Below, one piece after another: positions 1 to 5,037 of a stretch of DNA of 5,037 bases (position 1 is its first letter; the number at the start of each line of letters is the position of its first letter). The DNA is from Victivallales bacterium (GTDB lineage Bacteria; Verrucomicrobiota; Lentisphaeria; Oligosphaerales; Oligosphaeraceae). The stretch spans positions 1-5,037 of the forward strand of contig JAFTAC010000280.1 in NCBI GenBank assembly GCA_017458805.1. Direction: 5' to 3'. The position numbers and the translations under genes were made by a program. The notes under the pieces were generated by a model. The model saw nothing but the letters and a program-made list of their open reading frames with translations. It was not told the DNA's origin and made no database searches.

Positions 1-1
1 A

Positions 2-16
2 GCGCACGGAGTGCAC
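2..16. repeat. Short hairpin, GGA loop
   Basis: GCAC-GGA-GTGC (4-14), extended by one mismatch and a closing G-C pair at 2/16. It duplicates the core of the hairpin at 38-52: both carry GCGCACGGAGTGC. Confidence 0.55.
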
Positions 17-27
17 AATTTGCATAA

Positions 28-63
28 CCGCCCGCAAGCGCACGGAGTGCGCACCGCGGGCGG
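28..63. repeat. Nested perfect hairpin upstream of the signal peptidase gene
   Basis: The inner stem GCGCAC (38-43) pairs with GTGCGC (47-52) around a GGA loop. The outer stem CCGCCCGC (28-35) pairs perfectly with GCGGGCGG (56-63). Together this gives 14 base pairs separated by a small internal loop (AA against ACC). There is no U-tract on either strand, so it is not a canonical intrinsic terminator. Confidence 0.75.
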
Positions 64-85
64 CGGTGCTGCTCCCCAAGTTTTC

Positions 86-102
86 GCGCCCTGGAAGGGC
101 GC
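86..102. repeat. Perfect 7-bp hairpin with GGA loop
   Basis: GCGCCCT (86-92), loop GGA (93-95), AGGGCGC (96-102). It is immediately preceded by GTTTTC (80-85), the same flank seen before the hairpin at 1487. An A-rich stretch follows on the plus strand. It lies in the leader of the signal peptidase gene, 73 bases before the ATG. Confidence 0.75.
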
Positions 103-162
103 AACAAAAAACGATACCACTACCACCCCCTTTTGGGAACAGAGCATATCACCAAAACAAAC

Positions 163-166
163 AAGG
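163..166 (+). promoter_or_regulatory. Ribosome binding site of signal peptidase gene
   Basis: AAGG (within ACAAGGT) lies nine bases before the ATG at 176. It decides this start over the in-frame ATG at 11, which is only ten bases from the window edge and shows no comparable site. Confidence 0.7.
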
Positions 167-175
167 TATATTCCC

Positions 176-1450
176 ATGCCTACCTGGTTTATCATCATAC
201 TTGATATCGCCATCTTCTGGTTCTTCTTCGGCAGTTACATTTCCTCGCTCTTGCGCACAAAGGTGGGTGCGAGACGCTTCCGCCTGAAGGAGATTCGGAA
301 GCAGTACAAATCCCTTCTGAAGCGTGATTCGGACATCATCACGGCAGCGGAAAAATCCGCCTTGGAGGAGGTTATTGCGGACATCGACAACGCCCTGAAG
401 AGCGATAAGCTGGAAGAGCTGGACGCGTGCATCGCGCAACAGGAGTCGCCGAAGACGGCGGAGCGTCTTCCACGGGAAAAAAGTCCCGCCTGGCTAGTTC
501 CGCGCCTGGAGATGATCATCGTCGCCGTCGGGCTTGCCTTTGGCATCCGCGCCCTGTTCATCCAACCATTCAAGATACCGACGGGCAGTATGCAGCCGAC
601 CCTCTACGGCATCCACTATGAGCAAGCGGAAGGCGAATTGCCCAAGGGAATCCTCGGCAAGTTCTTCTCATTCCTCAACTTCTCACGGCGAAATATGGAG
701 CTGGAAGTCACCAACAACGGTTATGTCGAGAAGGAGATCACCCCTGTCAAGTCCTATCCGCTTTTCCCGAATTCCAGCGTGACCATCGGCGGTGTGAACT
801 ACGTTCTGCCAGGCGACCCCGACCGCGTGATGCGCGTCATCTACGAGGACGTGATCATGGCGAATAAGCGGAAGACTCCCTTTTTCGCAAAGGGGGAGAA
901 GCTGCTGCATGGCTTCCTCTCGTCAGGCGACCATCTGTTCGTGAACCGCACGAGCCTCTGCTTCAGGGAACCACGCCGCGGCGACGTGATGGTTTTCATA
1001 ACGGATGGTCTGAAGATGCACGACGGTCGCAGCTTCGGCGGACGCTTCTACATCAAGCGCCTTGTGGGTCTGCCTGGCGACGAGCTTCTCATCCGCGACC
1101 ACAAGCTGTGGCTGAAGGCCCCAGGCGACGCCGATTTCAGGCTGCTGGACGCCACCGACGACCCTGGTTTCGAGCGCGTCCACAGCTGCAAGGGCTACTA
1201 CCACGGCTATGCCAACATGCCTGGCTCACTCTACCTGAAAGACGATACAGATTCCTTCAAGGTCCCAGAAGGGCATTACTTCATGCTGGGGGACAATAGC
1301 GAAAACTCCCTGGACAGCCGCTATTGGGGCACCGTCCCCCGCCGCAACCTCGTCGGCACCGCATGCTTCGTCTGGTGGCCCTTCTCGCGCCGCTGGGGCC
1401 TCGTCGATAGAGTGGAGCCGCTCCCCATCGACACGCCCCCCTCTTTTTAA
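176..1450 (+). CDS. lepB: Signal peptidase I (type I leader peptidase, S26 family), 424 aa
   Basis: This membrane serine protease removes signal peptides from proteins leaving through Sec or Tat, acting on the outer face of the cytoplasmic membrane. It has two hydrophobic segments (residues about 3-25 and 111-128) separated by a charged, helical cytoplasmic stretch. The catalytic boxes are in order: PTGSMQPT with nucleophile Ser138, GDHLFVNR (251-258), RRGDVMVF (268-274), YIKRLVGLPGD with general base Lys294 (292-302), and GDNSENSLDSRYWG (372-385). About 110 residues separate the Ser box from the next box, a long insert compared with minimal Gram-positive enzymes. The ATG at 176 is chosen because AAGG at 163-166 lies nine bases upstream and because it begins the first membrane helix. 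The frame stays open to an ATG at 11, but that extension would translate hairpin-rich DNA and is unlikely. Family assignment is very secure; the PVC-group origin is inferred from the style of the Ser box. Confidence 0.96.
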   Translation: MPTWFIIILDIAIFWFFFGSYISSLLRTKVGARRFRLKEIRKQYKSLLKRDSDIITAAEKSALEEVIADIDNALKSDKLEELDACIAQQESPKTAERLPREKSPAWLVPRLEMIIVAVGLAFGIRALFIQPFKIPTGSMQPTLYGIHYEQAEGELPKGILGKFFSFLNFSRRNMELEVTNNGYVEKEITPVKSYPLFPNSSVTIGGVNYVLPGDPDRVMRVIYEDVIMANKRKTPFFAKGEKLLHGFLSSGDHLFVNRTSLCFREPRRGDVMVFITDGLKMHDGRSFGGRFYIKRLVGLPGDELLIRDHKLWLKAPGDADFRLLDATDDPGFERVHSCKGYYHGYANMPGSLYLKDDTDSFKVPEGHYFMLGDNSENSLDSRYWGTVPRRNLVGTACFVWWPFSRRWGLVDRVEPLPIDTPPSF

Positions 1451-1464
1451 CCTGTTCTGTGTGT

Positions 1465-1478
1465 GGCACTTTAGTGCC
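1465..1478. repeat. Hairpin between the convergent genes (1 of 3)
   Basis: GGCAC-TTTA-GTGCC is a perfect 5-bp stem with a four-base loop (a sixth A-T pair is formally possible). It starts 14 bases after the signal peptidase stop codon. A GTGTTTTC tract follows it on the plus strand, so it could contribute weakly to termination of that gene. Confidence 0.6.
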
Positions 1479-1486
1479 GTGTTTTC

Positions 1487-1505
1487 GCAGGGGCAAAGCC
1501 CCTGC
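1487..1505. repeat. Perfect 8-bp hairpin between the convergent genes (2 of 3)
   Basis: GCAGGGGC, loop AAA, GCCCCTGC. Preceded by GTTTTC (1481-1486), matching the flank of the hairpin at 86-102. The stem is strong enough to impede polymerase or protect the 3' end of either convergent transcript, but no U-tract follows on either strand. Confidence 0.8.
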
Positions 1506-1514
1506 TCACATTAC

Positions 1515-1535
1515 GCCAGGGCCGTAGGCCCTGGC
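1515..1535. repeat. Perfect 9-bp hairpin between the convergent genes (3 of 3)
   Basis: GCCAGGGCC, loop GTA, GGCCCTGGC. It lies five bases beyond the kinase gene stop codon (on the minus strand), where it would be the first structure in that transcript's 3' end. A terminator or 3'-stabiliser role is plausible but lacks a U-tract. Confidence 0.8.
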
Positions 1536-1540
1536 TACGA

Positions 1541-4183
1541 CTACCACTCCAGCAGAAGGTGGTTGAACAGGGGAGTGCTGACGAGTTGGCCCTCCTTGAT
1601 TGCAAGGCTATCAAGCATGAGCGAATTGACCTCGCGGGGGTGATCGCGTGATGGCTGTGGCGAGAAGGTGTCAGTCTTGCCATCGCTCCAGCGCCAGTGT
1701 TCATAGAAGCGATGTGCGCCGAGGCCGATGTAGCCCTTGATGTCGGCCAGTTGTCTGCACACCTCTGCCAGCAGCTCCTTGTCCTTGATGACCGCCAGTT
1801 GAAGCCCCATGTAGCGGCAGAATGGCTCTGCCGCATGGGTGGCAAAGTTGATGGTGAGCACGGCGAACCTGCGTCCACCGGCGGAGAGGGTTCTTGTCAC
1901 GCACTCCGCCATTTTGCCAGTTCCATTCAGGGCATCGGCGCGGTGGTTCCACTGCTCCTGGTTCTCCCACTCGATAATCAGGACACCAAAACTGTTTGTT
2001 TCAGGCAAGGCCATGCATCGCTTGTTGTCGCCGCCTAGGCAGTTATTGCCCTCAATGTAGGCTGGCAGTTCCTTCCATCCAAGGGGCCTGCCATTCGAGA
2101 GATATCTCCATTCGCCGTCCTTGTAGGTTGCGCCCAGCGGGGCATACCAGGAGGGAGCGGCATTGACGAGGTTGTTGAGAACCTTCCACTCCGCGAAGGA
2201 GGCCGGCTCGACCAGCTTCGCGTTGACGGCATGAGAGAGTTCATTGGCCTGGCGAAATCTCTGGGAGGTAGTGGATGAGGAAATGCCCGCATACACCTTG
2301 CCATTTCTCTCGACGGCAAGCATCTCCACGCCCGAGGTGAAGGCGCGTGTGTAGAACGCCTCGTCGCCAGGGGCGATCACAAGGCGGAAGAGGTAGTGCT
2401 CGCTGTTCTGCAAATCCTTCCGCAAATCTATGTACTTACCCTTTGCGTCATAACGGCAGAGCCGGGTCAGTTCGTCGTCACGGAAGGCGGGAAGTGACGG
2501 CGCTGGTCGCGTCACCTCGTCGTGTTTGATTTCATAGCCCAAACCGCCCTGCGCCTTGAACTCGAAATACCACTCCAGCTCGCGCATCGTCGGCAGACGC
2601 ACGATGTACCCTGGAGGCAGCGGCCACCGTATGTTGATGTAGTTCCGCATGCGACGGCTGTACATCATCATGTCGTTCAGGCAGACATTCGTCTGCTTCC
2701 CGCCATTGGGTCTGTATTCGAACCGCCTGTAGTTGCAGATTTCCTCGAAGCTGGTCTTCATCACCTCGTCCTGCATAATCCAGAAGGGGTATTCCGTCTT
2801 GCCTGGCGGCACAAAGTCGTATAGAATCGGAATGCCTGACACAAGGGAGATGTCCTTCCCGACCGTGATGTACGAATTGACGCTCTTTGCCTCTTTCAGC
2901 AGTCTGTTCTGCAAGGAATTCCATTCGGTCTGGGACATTGCGCTTCGCGCCAGCTGCGAGTGGAGGAAGCCAAACACTTCGCCAAGCTTGAGTATATTTT
3001 CATACGTTGCATCCAGAGAAGTATTAATAGCAGGCAGCCGCTGTGCGGCTGCCTCGGAGAGCTTGCTCTCCGCATCGGCCACCACCGCCGCAAGCCTCTC
3101 GGCCTCCTTTTCCGACTGGATGGAGGAAGCCTTCTCCAGCAGATCCGCCAGCTGGCTGCCAGTCTCTTCGCCGAGTTCGCGTTGAAGCACAGGGAGCCGC
3201 TTCTGCAACTCCGCCACTTGCGCATGCTTTTCACGCATCAGCGCCGACCGTTCCTCCCGCATCCGACGCAGATGATTCCGCCCCATGACTCCCGCTGAAA
3301 TCAGTCCCGCAACCAGCACGAGTATGCCCATCCACAGCGCATATTTGAGCGATGGATGCAGGGCAAGCTGGCATGCAAGCCAATGCCATGCCCCCTTCTG
3401 TGGGGTCGCATTTGGTCCATTCGGGAGCAGTGCACGGAACTCCGCGCAGGTTTGCGGGCGGTTGGCGGGGGTTCTGTCGCACACCCTTGACAACGGGAGG
3501 CATACGCTGTATAGCACATCCTTTGGCAAGTCCTTTGGCAGCAACGGGTAATCCTCGGGCGGATTCCCCGTGACGCAGCAGTAGAGTATCTTGCCCAGCG
3601 CATAGAGGTCAGTTGCGGGGGACTTGGGCAGCGAGGGGAGCGAGACGTATTCAGGCGGGATGTACCCTATCGTGCCGACCAGCGACATGGTTTTGGTATA
3701 GTCGCTGAGAAAGTCCAGGTCTCCCAGCTTGGGGCGGCCATCCACGAATATTATGTTTTCAGGCTTGATGTCGCGGTGGACCATCTCCAGACTGTGCAGC
3801 TTCTCGACTGCATCCAACAGCTTCGCGCACAGTTCCAATGATGTCTCAAGCGGGAGGCGTTTGCCGTTGGCCAGACGCAACGCCAGGGTGTCCGCCGTGT
3901 ATGCGCCGTCGGGCGTGGCATTGTCGGCGGCCTCCATCACATAGAAGAAATGGCCGTCCTCCTCGCCGAAATGGTACATCCTGACCAGCCCTTCGGTTTC
4001 GCTGAAACTGGCGATGTACTTGCGCAGACCGTCCAGCTTGTGGGTCGTGTTCCATGTCGTGTGGAACACCTTGATGGCGACAGTTCGATCCAAGGCATCC
4101 TTCGCCAGGTAGATGGTGCCATACGCGCCTGTCCCGCTCTCGCACAGGATGCGGCACCCGCCAAATGTATCACCACTTTTCAT
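1541..4183 (-). CDS. Membrane Ser/Thr protein kinase with FGE-like and two C-type-lectin-like domains, 880 aa
   Basis: Residues about 7-255 form a Hanks-type kinase domain: glycine loop G17-T-G19-A-Y-G22, ATP lysine in VAIK (Lys38), catalytic loop HRDIKPEN (136-143; Asp138, Asn143), metal-binding Asp155 in an altered DFG (DLD, 155-157), GTIGYIPPE (170-178) and TDLYALG (191-197). One membrane helix follows (about 281-300), then a charged, probably coiled-coil stretch (about 303-380). Residues about 445-608 resemble the formylglycine-generating-enzyme/SUMF fold (LPPGYIVRLPT at 522-532, ending YLFRLVIAPG), without an evident catalytic cysteine pair. Two C-type-lectin-like domains follow, about 612-740 (GATYKDGEWRYLSNGRPLGW, ending IIEWEN) and about 770-880 (YIGLGA, WRWSDG, ending LLLEW at the stop). 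Known family logic places the kinase in the cytoplasm and the C-terminal modules outside. A sensor role is inferred; the ligand and substrates are unknown. The ATG sits just before the kinase fold, preceded by a purine-rich AAAGAGAAAGC. Confidence 0.9.
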   Translation of the reverse strand: MKSGDTFGGCRILCESGTGAYGTIYLAKDALDRTVAIKVFHTTWNTTHKLDGLRKYIASFSETEGLVRMYHFGEEDGHFFYVMEAADNATPDGAYTADTLALRLANGKRLPLETSLELCAKLLDAVEKLHSLEMVHRDIKPENIIFVDGRPKLGDLDFLSDYTKTMSLVGTIGYIPPEYVSLPSLPKSPATDLYALGKILYCCVTGNPPEDYPLLPKDLPKDVLYSVCLPLSRVCDRTPANRPQTCAEFRALLPNGPNATPQKGAWHWLACQLALHPSLKYALWMGILVLVAGLISAGVMGRNHLRRMREERSALMREKHAQVAELQKRLPVLQRELGEETGSQLADLLEKASSIQSEKEAERLAAVVADAESKLSEAAAQRLPAINTSLDATYENILKLGEVFGFLHSQLARSAMSQTEWNSLQNRLLKEAKSVNSYITVGKDISLVSGIPILYDFVPPGKTEYPFWIMQDEVMKTSFEEICNYRRFEYRPNGGKQTNVCLNDMMMYSRRMRNYINIRWPLPPGYIVRLPTMRELEWYFEFKAQGGLGYEIKHDEVTRPAPSLPAFRDDELTRLCRYDAKGKYIDLRKDLQNSEHYLFRLVIAPGDEAFYTRAFTSGVEMLAVERNGKVYAGISSSTTSQRFRQANELSHAVNAKLVEPASFAEWKVLNNLVNAAPSWYAPLGATYKDGEWRYLSNGRPLGWKELPAYIEGNNCLGGDNKRCMALPETNSFGVLIIEWENQEQWNHRADALNGTGKMAECVTRTLSAGGRRFAVLTINFATHAAEPFCRYMGLQLAVIKDKELLAEVCRQLADIKGYIGLGAHRFYEHWRWSDGKTDTFSPQPSRDHPREVNSLMLDSLAIKEGQLVSTPLFNHLLLEW

Positions 4184-4202
4184 GCTTTCTCTTTGTACCT
4201 AA

Positions 4203-4328
4203 TCAGAAGGGTAAGCCGTCCAGAAGCAAGCTCATCATTCCCATGAGCCGTTCCTCCCTGTCGCACTTGAATAAATATAGTACCTTTCGCAGCTCTTCGC
4301 AAGAGAACCTGTCGTATTTATCCACCAT
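4203..4328 (-). CDS. Small ORF or 3' remnant of a gene upstream of the kinase gene
   Basis: This frame encodes 41 residues from an ATG at 4328, MVDKYDRFSCEELRKVLYLF onward, rich in Leu, Met and charged residues and probably helical, ending in DGLPF. Its TGA lies 19 bases before the kinase start, spacing typical of a shared transcript. The frame continues upstream into sensible-looking residues (GAYSFKSLNIYD) before running into the repeat array at about 4360, so the protein may once have been longer or may start at a non-ATG codon. No clear Shine-Dalgarno site precedes the ATG. I do not recognise a family. It could equally be a chance frame in the leader of the kinase gene. Confidence 0.35.
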   Translation of the reverse strand: MVDKYDRFSCEELRKVLYLFKCDREERLMGMMSLLLDGLPF

Positions 4329-4434
4329 GTCGTAGATGTTCAAGCTTTTGAAGCTGTATGCACCGTCACAGGTACGCACCCAATTGGAGCTGGGGTGAAG
4401 CAGGTGAGGCGGGCAAGTGCCCTGGGGAGGCCAT

Positions 4435-4453
4435 GTGCGCACGTTGCGCGCAC
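4435..4453. repeat. Palindrome of repeat unit 1
   Basis: GTGCGCAC-GTT-GCGCGCAC: an 8-bp stem with one mismatch (A against C) and a three-base loop. Confidence 0.65.
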
Positions 4454-4508
4454 CCGAAGGGGCCTGTGGCTTGGCAGAAGTGGCGGGCAAGTGCCCTGGG
4501 GCGGCCAT

Positions 4509-4527
4509 GTGCGCGCGCTGCGCGCAC
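4509..4527. repeat. Palindrome of repeat unit 2
   Basis: GTGCGCGC-GCT-GCGCGCAC: a perfect 8-bp stem. The loop differs from its neighbours (GCT instead of GTT) while both arms are intact. Confidence 0.75.
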
Positions 4528-4589
4528 CCGTCAGCCTAGCAAGCCGGTGGCGTAGCAGAAGTGGCGGGCAAGTGCCCTGGGGAGGCCAT

Positions 4590-4608
4590 GTGCGCGCGTT
4601 GCGCGCAC
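4590..4608. repeat. Palindrome of repeat unit 3
   Basis: GTGCGCGC-GTT-GCGCGCAC: a perfect 8-bp stem with a three-base loop, in the same place in the unit as at 4435 and 4509. Confidence 0.75.
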
Positions 4609-4745
4609 CCGAGGGGGCCTGTGGCTTGGCAGAAGTGGCGCGCACATGGCCGCCACGGGGAGGTGCTACGCCGCATTTGTGCCGTCACAGGCGCGCAACG
4701 CTAGCAAGCCTGTGGCTTGGCGGAGGTGGCGGGCATCGCTGGCTG

Positions 4746-4765
4746 GTGCGCGCATACGCGCGCAC
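4746..4765. repeat. Palindrome of repeat unit 5
   Basis: GTGCGCGC-ATAC-GCGCGCAC: the same perfect 8-bp arms as in units 2 and 3, with a four-base loop, placed before the type B core instead of after a type A core. Unit 4 retains only the right arm (GCGCGCAC). Confidence 0.7.
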
Positions 4766-4926
4766 ATGGATGCCACGGGGAGGTGCTGCGCCGCATTCGC
4801 GACGCCACAGGCGCAACCGATTGGCCTGGCGAGCCAGTGGCGTAGCAGAATGGGCGGGCACATGGCCGCCATGGGGAGGTGCTGCGCCGCATTGGCGATG
4901 CCACTGGCGTGAAACACACCATTGGG

Positions 4927-5037
4927 AGGGTGCAATATAAACACAAATCTCACCTATCCTCTTTTGGTGGACATTGAGAAAAAACACTTTTTTCAGAAAA
5001 AACGGGGTATGCTTGACAGGACTCAAACAGTCGATGA
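4927..5037. other. AT-rich stretch with no gene; overlapping A/T hairpins
   Basis: Base composition changes sharply from the GC-rich array to AT-rich DNA. GAAAAAA-CAC-TTTTTTC (4978-4994) is a perfect 7-bp palindrome, and its T-run can instead pair with AAAAAA (4997-5002) across CAG, so two mutually exclusive hairpins are possible. This stretch would be the natural place for the promoter of the minus-strand kinase transcript, but I cannot identify a convincing pair of -35 and -10 boxes. Confidence 0.4.

Larger units (their letters stand above)
4360..4926. repeat. Degenerate tandem repeat array, six units plus a partial one
   Basis: Units begin with GCAGAAGTGGCGGGC or a close variant at 4400, 4474, 4555, 4629, 4720 and 4845, giving lengths of 74, 81, 74, 91 and 125 bp and a last partial unit. 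Units 1-3 (type A) share GGGCAAGTGCCCTGGGG and a GTGCGCGC palindrome. Units 4-6 (type B) share CCACGGGGAGGTGCTGCGCC or close variants. Some units end in GGCTTG, others in GGCGTA. A partial copy of a unit end (CCGTCACAGG, then CAATTGG) precedes unit 1 from about 4360, and a similar end (GCCACTGGCG, then CATTGGG) follows unit 6. The region is strongly GC-rich. Unequal unit lengths, not multiples of three, argue against coding on either strand. Function unknown; it would lie in the 5' leader or promoter region of the kinase transcript. Confidence 0.85.

Noticed and set aside
11..175. N-terminal extension of the signal peptidase to the ATG at 11
   Set aside because: The extension translates hairpin DNA, has no ribosome site, and would put 55 unrelated residues before the first membrane helix. 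The ATG at 176 has a well-placed AAGG.
1541..2350. Variable protein of a diversity-generating retroelement (C-type-lectin fold at the C-terminus)
   Set aside because: The fold is compatible, but there is no reverse transcriptase, no template repeat and no near-identical copy of the gene's 3' end in the window.
1471..4183. Other long open frames overlapping the kinase gene on both strands
   Set aside because: They are shadows of the 880-codon gene, with Arg/Ser/Pro-rich products and no recognisable domain.
4400..4914. CRISPR array or integron attC cassette array
   Set aside because: Units are not identical repeats separated by unique spacers of constant length, there are no cas genes, and I see no conserved GTTRRRY / RYYYAAC core pairs, integrase or cassette genes.
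4395..4940. Open plus-strand frame of 181 codons spanning the repeat array
   Set aside because: Its product is Arg/Trp/Gly/Ala-rich and merely translates the repeats. Several frames on both strands are open here because GC-rich DNA has few stops, and unit lengths of 74, 91 and 125 bp would shift frame between copies.
4934..4941. TTTATATT on the minus strand as a -10 box for the kinase transcript
   Set aside because: No recognisable -35 box lies 16-19 bases upstream, and AT-rich matches are common in this stretch.
5013..5018. Perfect TTGACA on the plus strand as a -35 promoter box
   Set aside because: The matching -10 box would fall at or beyond the window edge, so it cannot be assessed.

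Overview
The window carries two substantial genes facing each other (convergent), plus about 560 bases of GC-rich repetitive non-coding DNA upstream of the second gene. The best guess for the organism is a bacterium of the Verrucomicrobiota / Lentisphaerota / Kiritimatiellota group (PVC superphylum). This rests on the style of the signal peptidase (catalytic box FKIPTGSMQPTLYGI with a long insert) and on a membrane Ser/Thr kinase fused to sulfatase-modifying-factor-like and C-type-lectin-like domains. It is inference from family resemblance, not a database match.

Layout. Bases 1-175 are a leader with three G/C-rich hairpins and a good Shine-Dalgarno site. Bases 176-1450 (+) encode a 424-residue signal peptidase I. 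Bases 1451-1540 are a short convergent intergenic gap packed with three perfect hairpins. Bases 4183-1541 (-) encode an 880-residue protein: an N-terminal protein kinase domain, one membrane span, a coiled coil, a degenerate FGE/SUMF-like domain and two C-type-lectin-like domains. Directly upstream, 19 bases away on the same strand, a small reading frame (4328-4203) could be a small gene or the surviving 3' end of a larger one. Bases about 4360-4926 hold six degenerate tandem repeat units of 74-125 bp in two sequence types, most with a strong palindrome. Bases 4927-5037 are AT-rich with no recognisable gene.

How the parts may fit together. The signal peptidase is a housekeeping secretion enzyme. 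The kinase-lectin protein looks like a transmembrane sensor: a cytoplasmic kinase coupled through a membrane helix and a periplasmic coiled coil to three probable lectin-fold modules. The two genes converge and need not be functionally linked. A notable theme is the intergenic DNA: in all three non-coding stretches there are perfect or near-perfect hairpins with different stems but nearly always a three-base loop, two of them sharing the flank GTTTTCGC. This suggests a dispersed palindromic repeat family. I found no RNA gene, CRISPR array, transposase or retroelement.
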